Shown in pieces: positions 1 through 7,620 of a stretch of DNA of 64,000 bases. The notes below the pieces were generated by a model. That model was not told the DNA's origin. It did no database searches and saw nothing but the letters and a program-made list of their open reading frames with translations. Within the stretch, counting starts at the first letter, position 1; the number at the start of each line of letters is the position of its first letter. A program made the translations under genes and the position numbers. The DNA is from Saprospiraceae bacterium (GTDB taxonomy: Bacteria > Bacteroidota > Bacteroidia > Chitinophagales > Saprospiraceae), in the NCBI GenBank assembly GCA_016715105.1, contig JADKBO010000004.1, positions 161,331-225,330 of the forward strand, in the 5' to 3' direction.

Positions 1-432
1 AGATTTTAATACTTTACTATCCTCCTTGCGGTAAACCAAATATTCTCCTTCTTTTTCAACGATGTAAGAATCAGTTGCTTTTGTTGCTAAATAATACTCT
101 TGAGTTTTAACAGCTTCTTCATATGTTTTGCAAGTTTTGCTCATGTTTGATCTTTGGACTTCGTCAAACAAAGCGCTAAATTTACTACCTAATCCTAGTT
201 CCAAGATCGCTCCACTGAGTACATATTGCAAATCAGCCAAAGCATCTGCAGCTTCTACCAAGTCATTATTTTCCAATGCATCCTTTAGCTCTTGGAGTTC
301 TTCTGCGAGCAAACTGATTCTCAATTTACAACGATCTGCTGAAGGAATGGCAGGTGTTTCTATAACAGGTAGTCCAAATGTGCGGTGAAATTTTGCAACA
401 CCATTGAGTGCTTGAGCTTCTTCAAAAGTCAT
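1..432 (-). CDS. MazG-like / phosphoribosyl-ATP pyrophosphohydrolase-like protein, 3' end cut by window
   Basis: The minus-strand frame starts at ATG 432 and stays open to base 1, giving 144 visible residues without a stop, so the C-terminus lies outside the window. Residues 40-80 form an all-alpha segment with the acidic pattern of the MazG/PRA-PH superfamily: E44, E45 and E48, then E60, D63 and D67, which in relatives bind magnesium for hydrolysis of nucleoside triphosphates or related pyrophosphates. The N-terminal part (KFHRTFGLPVIETP) resembles bacterial proteins annotated as NTP pyrophosphohydrolase family. The substrate cannot be told from sequence. The gene is divergent from the outer-membrane protein gene to its right. 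Confidence 0.7.
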   Translation of the reverse strand, partial: MTFEEAQALNGVAKFHRTFGLPVIETPAIPSADRCKLRISLLAEELQELKDALENNDLVEAADALADLQYVLSGAILELGLGSKFSALFDEVQRSNMSKTCKTYEEAVKTQEYYLATKATDSYIVEKEGEYLVYRKEDSKVLKS

Positions 433-672
433 GTTTGAATATTTTTGGCAAATATATCATTTCTAAACTGACGTTCACAACTGCGATAAAGTCATTTTTA
501 AATATCTATGGATAGATGACTTTCGTCTTAAATTACATCAATTGGCCTCTTTTTAGTTTAATTTGTATTCATATTACATCATAAAAAATGTGCAGAATTT
601 TATACAAATGCTTGAAAACAAAATTCTTTACTATTTTTGGGAAGTCATTTTAATGCTAAAACCGAAGAAATA

Positions 673-1104
673 ATGCGATATAAAATCTTTTTTGTCTTTT
701 TTATGGGACTTTTTCTTTTTGTCCAAGAGGCAAAAAGCCAGGTTCATGGAGCAGTAGGCATGAATTTCCTGTTTTCTGATTTTAAACTTGGATTACAAGG
801 AAGAATAATGAAAGACCTCGGCGAACGCTTCGTTATTTCCGGGACGTTTACTTATTATCTAGAGAAGAGCACCAGCATCGCCTTTGATTTTGATGCAAGA
901 TATAGGTTGATTAGAATTGGTGCTGTAGGTTTCGAGCCTTTATTGGGTATAAATATCAGAAGGTTTGATGAATTTGGCGACACTTCCATGAATGCAGGTT
1001 TGTTTATGACTTATGAAACAGACAAGCTCACCGTCTATTTTGAACCTAAATACATTTTGGACTCAAAACCAGTTTTTGTTTTCTCGACAGGCTTCTATTT
1101 TTAG
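673..1104 (+). CDS. small predicted outer-membrane beta-barrel protein
   Basis: The protein has 143 residues from ATG 673; an upstream in-frame TTG at 637 would add residues ahead of the signal peptide and is less likely. Residues 1-22 are a signal peptide (basic MRYK, then a Phe-rich core) ending near AKSQ, a typical Bacteroidota cleavage site. The remainder alternates hydrophobic and polar residues in short strands separated by turns and ends in Phe (STGFYF), the usual terminal signature of outer-membrane barrels. No family is recognised; a small porin-like barrel or an OmpA-type barrel without its peptidoglycan domain are both possible. A TATTTTTG -7-like element lies at 632-639. Confidence 0.6.
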   Translation: MRYKIFFVFFMGLFLFVQEAKSQVHGAVGMNFLFSDFKLGLQGRIMKDLGERFVISGTFTYYLEKSTSIAFDFDARYRLIRIGAVGFEPLLGINIRRFDEFGDTSMNAGLFMTYETDKLTVYFEPKYILDSKPVFVFSTGFYF

Positions 1105-1109
1105 TTACC

Positions 1110-1151
1110 AGCTATCGGCTGTCAGCTATCAGTTGTCAGTTGTCAGTTTTC
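1110..1151. repeat. degenerate heptamer tandem repeat (AGYTNTC type)
   Basis: Six consecutive 7-bp units, AGCTATC, GGCTGTC, AGCTATC, AGTTGTC, AGTTGTC and AGTTTTC, begin a few bases after the stop codon of the upstream gene. The same unit type recurs after gldC at 61976. There is no conserved reading frame and no spacer structure. Confidence 0.8.
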
Positions 1152-1230
1152 CAAATTGAGAGCATGAGCTGAGCTTTGAGCCATGTCCTATGGGAGGTTT
1201 ATTTGTTTATGCTGCCGACCTTGCTTAAGG

Positions 1231-1640
1231 AGGTTTGCATGGCGTTCTCGTTTTCTCAACATTGCCAAAGGCTGAAGCCAATTCGCCCTCCATTCTTTTT
1301 ATCTCAGCATTTCGCGATTCCGCATTCAGCAATTTCGCAGTTCAGCAGTTTCGCAATTTAGGTTTGCGCGGCGTTCTCTTTATCTCAGCATTGCCAAAAT
1401 TGAACAGGCTGAAGCCAATTCGCCCTCCATTCTTTTTATCTCAGCAATTTCGCGATTCTGCAATTTCAGCATTTCAGCAGTTCGCAGTTCAGGAGTTTTG
1501 CAATTGAGGTTTGCGCGGCGTTCTCGTTTTCTCAACATTGCCAAAATTGAACAGGCTGAAGCCAATTCGCCCTCCATTCTTTTTATCTCAGCATTTTCGC
1601 GATTCCGCATTTCAGCAATTTCGCAGTTCAGCAGTTCAAC
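1231..1640. repeat. three tandem imperfect copies of a 129-147 bp repeat
   Basis: Three direct copies lie at 1231-1359, 1360-1506 and 1507-1640. Each starts AGGTTTGC, has a nearly identical core (GCTGAAGCCAATTCGCCCTC, then CATTCTTTTTATCTCAGCA) and ends in degenerate octamers such as CAGCAATT, TCGCAGTT and CAGCAGTT. Copies differ by substitutions and small indels, mostly in the octamer tails. The array fills the gap between two convergent genes. Open frames here are by-products of the repeat and show no protein-like conservation. Confidence 0.85.
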
Positions 1641-1655
1641 AAACAGATGTTTTCA

Positions 1656-3759
1656 TCAATAATTTCCCATATATCTTCTGATAAACCATTCAGCTGCCAA
1701 AGCAAGAAGAATAAGGAAAAACAACCATTTATGATTCAATAAAGGTTGTGTGGTTGTCGCAGTGTAGATCGTTGGTTTTAACGTATTTGCATCCATTATC
1801 AACGATTCCAAATCTTTTGCTTGACTAAAATGTTTGTAAACTCCACCGTACTTGCTAGAAAGTCCGCGCAATAAATTGTGATCGGCAGTAAGATTATTGG
1901 TTTCTAGTTGAATATTTTGCACCGAAAAGGCGACCTTTTGCGTCTAATACTTTGCCTCCAAAATTGGTTTTTCCTTCATAGCTATAATCTCCTGCAGGAA
2001 GAACACCTGCATTCAAAGTGTAATAGTTTTCTGTTTTGGAAAATACGTATTCAAACTTTTTACCAGCTTGATTATTCAACGTCAATTGCACATCGGGGGT
2101 ATTGATCATCTCAAATGCATCATTATACAGTTGTGCATCAAAAAGTACGGTTTCATTTTCCTTGTAGAGATTTTTGGACGTATTTACCCTGAATTTTCGT
2201 TTATCATCCTTAACGCTCAAATATTGAATGGTTTTATTAATGAGTTCGCCACTGAGATCTGCATTTTTGAAGTCAATCATGTCTTGCATTCTCCACTTCC
2301 AAATACCTTCACCCACAAAAACTCCAATACGACTGCCAGCTTTTTCTTCAAAACTCATCATTGGATTCTTAGTAGGAACTTTTTTGACTTTTTGATTGAA
2401 AAGCGTGTGAGCCAAATCTCCAGCTTTGTAGTTTCCAAACAAAGTCAATAAAGGAGGATATTGTGCTAATCTTGATTTGAGTGGATCAGACAGCGTGAAT
2501 TTATCGAAACCAGCTATGAAATTGGGTTCGATAATTTCATTCACAGTAGCATTCCCGTTGACTTTGATGACGTCTTGTAGGGCATTTAATCTTGCTGGGT
2601 CTGTTTGAGACCCTACGATGAAAAGTTTGGAAATTCCTTTTTTATTTACGGCAGTTTCGATCGTGGTGATATCCACTGATTTGGAAGGTAAATTATGATA
2701 AATGATCAAATCAGTATTTGCAATATCTACCCCAGATTCACCATAAATAACCACTTTGACTTCGTAGTTTTTATTATTGGTGATGAGATCTTGTAGAGCA
2801 GCTAAATCTGGGTGCGGGCTATTGGCTAGTATCAAAATCTTTTGACGAGCATCAATGACCTCGATGTAGAAATCTCTTTTATTATTCGCATAACTTACTT
2901 CATTGCTGGTAGAACCTACAGAAACTTCGTATCGTAAAATACCAGATACGTCTGCATCCAAGACAAAAGACTTCGAAATAAAGAAATTACCAGAATTTAT
3001 GGCAATTTGCTCAGATGCGACGGTTGAACGACCATTGGCAGTGATTTTCTCTACAGTAAGTTTGGAATTGATGCCAGCTGCGTTATAAGCAGCAATATCA
3101 ATCTGTAAAGAGAATTTATCGCCTAAATAGGCAATTTTATTGGAAAGCACATTTTTGATGACGATGTCCTTTCTTATGGACGTATCTCCTAATCCAAAAG
3201 TATGAATAGGTGCATTAAAATTGGCATTCAAGTAAAGTGGGTTTGCGCCTTCATTATAAATTCCATCTGACAAAAGCACCAAGGCCCCTACATTTTGATC
3301 AGCATAATTATCATAAACATAGTTGATGGCGTCAGCAATATTGGTTGCTTTTTGATTAAAACTATCAGAACCAGCTTCTTGTGTTTGTGCACCAAAGGAT
3401 AGATTTACCAATTCGTATTTATCTCCAAGAGATTCTTTTCCTTTTTTAATGTCTTCATTGAATTGATCGAGTTGGTTTTTGCTCATTCCCAATGGTATAC
3501 TTTCTGATTTGTCATCAAGAAATACAATGATGGGATCCTTCTGTTCACTTTTTTGACTGGTAAGTAAAGGATTTAAGAGTAGAAACGCGATCAAAGCTGC
3601 GCTCAAAAAACGCAAACCAAATAACAATGCCCTTATCCAAGTTGCCTTTTCAGTAAATCTGGAATCTTTGTAATACATCAAAAAACTCCAAATGAAGCCG
3701 ACTAAGACACACAACAATAGAAACCAAGTAGGATAAGATAATGATAAATTTTGAAACAT
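1656..3759 (-). CDS. von Willebrand factor A-type membrane protein, frameshifted near 1930
   Basis: This is one gene in two frames: about 621 residues from ATG 3759 to about 1930, then an 85-residue tail in the next frame to 1656. Two N-terminal membrane helices (about residues 8-27 and 45-65) are followed by a VWA domain with a DxSxS metal-binding motif (DKSES) and an LLSDG motif. The tail ends in a helix (WLFFLILLALAAEWFIRRY), so the region between is predicted periplasmic. Joining GRF to SVQNIQLE needs removal of one base at the CC/TTTT run at 1926-1931. Architecture matches the long BatA-like or glutamine-amidotransferase-like VWA proteins of Bacteroidota; the exact role is unknown. An indel error is more likely than a true pseudogene because both parts look intact. 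Confidence 0.75.
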
Positions 3760-3882
3760 AAGACAATACGCATTTAGAGCAGAACGCAAATATTAGCATA
3801 ATTTACTATTCAAACGGCTAATTTAGATTTATTTAAGAAAGTATATGGGTAATTCGTTCATATATATTGGTTTTCTTGCTTC

Positions 3883-3980
3883 GAGTTGCGAGCCACGAGC
3901 ATCGAGCATCGAGCCACGAGCATCGAGCCACGAGCCACGAGCATCGAGCCATGAGCCACGAGCATCGAGCCACGAGCCAC
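3883..3980. repeat. 14-unit heptamer repeat (GAGCCAC / GAGCATC)
   Basis: Fourteen contiguous 7-bp units begin with GAGTTGC and then alternate irregularly between GAGCCAC and GAGCATC, with one GAGCCAT. They lie downstream of the tRNA-Lys terminator and upstream of the VWA gene. Two more units of this type (GAGCCAC, GAGCTTC) occur at 62024-62037 next to the AGYTNTC repeat, tying the two repeat classes together. Confidence 0.85.
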
Positions 3981-4006
3981 GACGAGATTTGATTACATAT
4001 TAAAAT

Positions 4007-4042
4007 AAAAAAAGGGAATTGTATTGCTACAATTCCCTTTTT
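4007..4042 (-). terminator. rho-independent terminator of the tRNA-Lys gene
   Basis: On the minus strand AAAAAGGGAATTGTA and its complement flank a 4-nt loop, and the downstream arm runs into a T tract. It lies a few bases past the tRNA 3' end. The reverse orientation is also T-flanked, so it may work both ways. Confidence 0.75.
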
Positions 4043-4048
4043 CTTAAG

Positions 4049-4121
4049 TGATCCCGCTGGGATTCGAACCCAGGACCCATACATTAAAAGTGTATTGCTC
4101 TACCAGCTGAGCTACGGAATC
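4049..4121 (-). tRNA. tRNA-Lys (anticodon TTT)
   Basis: The minus strand folds as a 73-nt tRNA: acceptor 5' arm GATTCCG pairs with CGGGATC (one G-U pair), followed by T8-A9, D-arm GCTCAGCTGGTAGAGC, anticodon loop CTTTTAA with anticodon TTT, and T-arm CTGGG-TTCGAAT-CCCAG. The discriminator is A and CCA is not encoded. A terminator follows and a promoter-like element precedes it. Confidence 0.95.
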
Positions 4122-4158
4122 CTATTATATTTATATAACGTTTCTTTCAAACGCGGTG

Positions 4159-4188
4159 CAAAGGTAAATCTTTATTTTTATTTTCAAA
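4159..4188 (-). promoter_or_regulatory. Bacteroidota-type promoter for tRNA-Lys
   Basis: On the minus strand TTTG (4185-4188) is followed after 18 bp by TACCTTTG (4159-4166), close to the -33 TTTG / -7 TAnnTTTG consensus with 19-21 bp spacing. The predicted start lies about 30 bp ahead of the mature tRNA 5' end. Confidence 0.5.
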
Positions 4189-4304
4189 ACATATTTAAAA
4201 AATTTTGTTTTGATATTTCTCTTTTACCAATCCTAAACCACATAAAATTCCAAAAAATCAAATAGAATTTGTGAAATATAAACAGGCTTACTTGTTATAA
4301 GGTG

Positions 4305-5768
4305 TTAAGACTTAGCGGTTTTCATCGCATTTTCTGTTTTCAAAACCTCCTCAAACACTTCGTCAATCTTTTCAGCAGAAAAATCCTTGATCAATATTTT
4401 TTTATTTTTATCGAGCAAAAATACCTTTGGAGTACTCGGTACACTGATATAACGGCGGTAAGCTTGATCTTTATCGCTCGTATTGATGAAGTTTTCCATC
4501 TTTTTTTCTTTTACTCCAGGCCAGCATTGTGGCTCTTTGTCATAAGCAAAAGTACAAACGGAAACAATTTTAATATTGTCATTTCTATGTTTTTCCTCCC
4601 AATCTACGATGAAAGGCATTGCCTTTTTGCAGTGGCCACAATCAGGAGCCCAAAATACGAGTAGGGTATAGTCCGCTTTTACTTGATGAAGTTGTATCAA
4701 AGTGCTGTCCTCTTTGTAAAGTGCGATATTCGGAATGGTTTTGCCAATCAAAATGGGTCTCCAATCATCGGCATAACGATATAACTTTTCCATTTTCTCG
4801 GGATCAGCCCATGGCGTTTTGCCTGCTTTGAAATAATGGTCGATCAAATGTACAAACAACGCATCGGTACCAATAAATTTACCATTTCCATATTGTTGAA
4901 TCCACTGGGAAAGGAAAAACCGCTCCGCATCTTCGTTGCCCTTGATCTTTTGCATAAAAAGATCCGTTTCCATTATCAAGGAGTCAGGAGCTTGCGGTAC
5001 CAATTTGGTGAAATAATCATTGACTTTATTGTAAAAGAAATTATTGTAAATCAATGACGGATTCTTCATATCAATGTTGTCGAAGAAATGGCTTCTGTAA
5101 TAATAGTATTTCTTGAGCTGAGCTGCTTTTTCATCAGTCTCCTCCTCAAATTTTGGAACTTCAATATCATTAGAACCTTTGAGTATGAAGGTTGTCAGAG
5201 ATTTTGGATATTGCTCATAGACCTTTTGCTGATAAGCTTTCACTTCTTTATCCAATTTGTCAAGCGCCTCCTTTTCCTTACTGACATCAACCGTTTTGGT
5301 ACTGTCCTTTTCAGCTGCTTCTATTTTTGCTTTCAGCGGATCGGCTTCTTTTCTTTTCTGTGATATGTACGCAATAAAGTCATAGAATAAATCATTCTCT
5401 ACGCTACCCTTGAAAACTGGCCTGGCCAAATTACTGGTGTCAGTTACGGTGAAGTTTTTTTCATCCTGAACCAAAAACTGGAATGGTGTATTATTGGGTT
5501 TTAAAACAGCCATATACAAGCCGTTCCTCAAAGTGTCCTTGCCAGTCATTTCATAAAAACCTTCCTTATTTCTGAATAAACTGTCCTTCACCAACTGTTT
5601 ATCTCCATAATAATAACCAACAAGCAAAAGACTATCTTTGTAGTTTGGTGACTTAAACTTGATGCTGTATTGAGCATTGACTACAAAATAGCATAAGGTA
5701 AAAATGAAGATAAAAAACGTTTGAGGGCTAAACTTCAAAATGGAAAATCTTCTGAGAGTGTTATTCAT
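4305..5768 (-). CDS. TlpA/thioredoxin-like protein with DUF4369- and DUF5106-type N-terminal regions
   Basis: The protein has 487 residues. A hydrophobic N-terminal segment (about 14-32, ending VNAQ) exports it. Residues 33-150 resemble the beta-sandwich DUF4369 region, followed by a Lys/Glu-rich helical stretch (about 140-180) and a helical DUF5106-like part. The C-terminal 130 residues are a thioredoxin fold with the redox pair C377-x-x-C380 (PDCGHCKK) and a cis-proline-type STPK segment. Such proteins are periplasmic thiol-disulfide reductases; the partner is not evident. The gene stands alone between tRNA-Lys and the pyr genes. Confidence 0.85.
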   Translation of the reverse strand: MNNTLRRFSILKFSPQTFFIFIFTLCYFVVNAQYSIKFKSPNYKDSLLLVGYYYGDKQLVKDSLFRNKEGFYEMTGKDTLRNGLYMAVLKPNNTPFQFLVQDEKNFTVTDTSNLARPVFKGSVENDLFYDFIAYISQKRKEADPLKAKIEAAEKDSTKTVDVSKEKEALDKLDKEVKAYQQKVYEQYPKSLTTFILKGSNDIEVPKFEEETDEKAAQLKKYYYYRSHFFDNIDMKNPSLIYNNFFYNKVNDYFTKLVPQAPDSLIMETDLFMQKIKGNEDAERFFLSQWIQQYGNGKFIGTDALFVHLIDHYFKAGKTPWADPEKMEKLYRYADDWRPILIGKTIPNIALYKEDSTLIQLHQVKADYTLLVFWAPDCGHCKKAMPFIVDWEEKHRNDNIKIVSVCTFAYDKEPQCWPGVKEKKMENFINTSDKDQAYRRYISVPSTPKVFLLDKNKKILIKDFSAEKIDEVFEEVLKTENAMKTAKS

Positions 5769-5905
5769 TACGTGTTAAATTATTTTTATAAAAGATGGCA
5801 AACTGAAATGTATTGTTTATTTCTGTCTGTTATAAGATCACAAAAATCAACAATTTGTATCAAGTTTGAAAGCGTTTAATATTTTATTAACGCAATTTTT
5901 AATGT

Positions 5906-6829
5906 TTATCTTTTGCCTGAAAGTAAGTATAAAACAGCCATTCTGATGGCGACACCATTTTCTACCTGCTGGAGAATAATAGAATGGTCGCTGTCTGCCA
6001 CGTCGCTGGTGATCTCTACACCTCTATTTATTGGCCCAGGATGTAAGATCGTAATTGGCTTTCCAATGTCTTGAAGTAATTTTTTATTGATGCCATAATA
6101 CAACATATATTCTCTGAGTGATGGGAAAAATTTAGTTTCTTGTCTTTCCAGCTGAATGCGTAAAACATTGGCAACATCACACCATTCCAATGCCTTGCGG
6201 ATATCATATTCTACCTCTACGCCCAATTCTTTGATATGTTTGGGTATGAGTGTAGGGGGTCCACAAACTTTGACATTTGCACCCAATTTGAGTAAACAAA
6301 ATACATTGCTCAAAGCAACTCTGGAGTGTAAAATATCTCCAACGATGACAATATTTTTCCCCTTTAAATTGCCAACCACTTCCTGCATCGAGAAGGCATC
6401 AAGCAAAGCTTGTGTAGGATGTTCATGCGTACCGTCGCCCGCATTGATGATGTTTGCGTCTATGTGTTTTGCCAGAAAATGATGAGCTCCAGGAGCAGGA
6501 TGTCTCATGACAACCATGTCTACCTTCATCGATAAAATATTCCGCACAGTATCGAGCAAAGTTTCACCCTTACTTACTGATGAAGAAGAGGCCGTAAAAT
6601 TGAGCACATCTGCCGATAACCTCCTTTCTGCCAATTCAAATGAAATTCGGGTGCGTGTAGAATTTTCAAAAAACAAATTGGCGATCGTAATGTCCCTAAG
6701 AGAAGGTACTTTTTTAATTGGTCTATTAATGACTTCTTTGAAATCTGTTGCTGCTTTGAATATTGCCTGGATATCTTCCGTAGAAATGTACTTGATACCC
6801 AAGAGATGTTTTGTGCTCAATACAGACAT
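5906..6829 (-). CDS. pyrB: aspartate carbamoyltransferase catalytic subunit
   Basis: The 307-residue protein catalyses the committed pyrimidine step, carbamoyl phosphate plus L-aspartate to N-carbamoyl-aspartate. The carbamoyl-phosphate motif FENSTRTR is at residues 54-61, the HPTQALLD motif at 137-144, and HPGPINRG lies near the C-terminus, all intact. Length matches the ~310-residue family norm. Its ATG at 6829 directly abuts the stop codon of pyrR, so the two are surely co-transcribed. No pyrI regulatory-chain gene is visible nearby, so it probably acts as a plain trimer of the PyrR-linked class. Confidence 0.97.
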   Translation of the reverse strand: MSVLSTKHLLGIKYISTEDIQAIFKAATDFKEVINRPIKKVPSLRDITIANLFFENSTRTRISFELAERRLSADVLNFTASSSSVSKGETLLDTVRNILSMKVDMVVMRHPAPGAHHFLAKHIDANIINAGDGTHEHPTQALLDAFSMQEVVGNLKGKNIVIVGDILHSRVALSNVFCLLKLGANVKVCGPPTLIPKHIKELGVEVEYDIRKALEWCDVANVLRIQLERQETKFFPSLREYMLYYGINKKLLQDIGKPITILHPGPINRGVEITSDVADSDHSIILQQVENGVAIRMAVLYLLSGKR

Positions 6830-7380
6830 CTATATTATTTCGTTTTGTCCTGAATACATGGTTATTACGTCATTGCCTTCCAATCCCCAAGCTACTTTTA
6901 CATAAGCATCGTCTAGCGCATCTACAGCCACGCCAGTATAGTCGGGTGCGATCGGCAAATGTCTATTAAATCTTCGGTCAACCAAACAAAGTAACTCTAG
7001 TAGCGACGGTCTTCCAAAATCTTGAATGGCAGAGATCGCAGCGTGTACCGTTCGTCCAGTGTACAAAACATCGTCCACCAGAATGACGCGCTTATCCTCC
7101 ACCAAAAAATTGATTTCAGTCGAGGCAGCTTTTAAAGGTTTTTCTTTTTGACGATAGTCATCACGGTAAAAGTAATATCCAATTTACCGTATTGAGGAAT
7201 TTTATTTTTGTTGATTTTTTTCAGACGGCTCATCAATCTATCTGATAGGAGCGCACCTCTTTCTTGAATACCGATGAGGCAAACGTCTTCGAAAGTATCA
7301 TAATTTTCAATGAGCTGATAACAAAGCCTATCTATTGTAAGCTCAAATCCTTTCCCAGCTAGTATGATCCTTCCTGACAT
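6830..7380 (-). CDS. pyrR: PyrR-type uracil phosphoribosyltransferase / pyr regulator, frameshifted at 7168-7171
   Basis: Two frames together make one PyrR of about 180 residues. The N-terminal part (SGRIILAGKGFELTIDRLC, then IGIQERGALLSDRL) begins at ATG 7380; a longer upstream frame reaches 7512 but the extra residues do not look like PyrR. The C-terminal part holds the PRPP loop VDDVLYTGRTVHAAI and the LVDRR motif. Adding one T to the four-T run at 7168-7171 restores ITFYRDDYRQKEKPL, which is typical of the family. In Bacillus PyrR is an RNA-binding attenuator with UPRTase activity; in this phylum its regulatory role is less clear. A sequencing indel is the simplest explanation. Confidence 0.85.
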
Positions 7381-7620
7381 AATGGTCGGGATACCGACAA
7401 ATTTGACCATTTTCTTGTTAAATTTAATCGATATCTTCGTATCGTTCAATTTCGCCTTAGCTAGGCTAGGACTCAATTTCTCTCTTCGATCTCGATCAAA
7501 TTTTCTACACAATAATTCTGGTCAATCCAATTTCCGGTTGGTATATACCAATCGAAAGCAGAAATCTTGAGTTTCTGCTGCAAATTTATTTAGTCACCAT
7601 CCGACCTTTATTTCAAAAGA

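Noticed and set aside
1176..1610. Open frames of 60-90 codons on both strands
   Set aside because: They are translations of the tandem repeat with repeated peptide blocks and no family features.
1926..1931. Programmed ribosomal frameshift in the VWA gene
   Set aside because: No known programmed site is evident and similar single-base breaks occur in unrelated genes, so an indel error is simpler.
3883..3980. CRISPR-like array
   Set aside because: Units are contiguous 7-mers with no spacers, and no cas genes are in the window.
3833..4084. Minus-strand frame with SWLVARC-like repeats
   Set aside because: It is the heptamer repeat translated and it runs through the tRNA-Lys gene.
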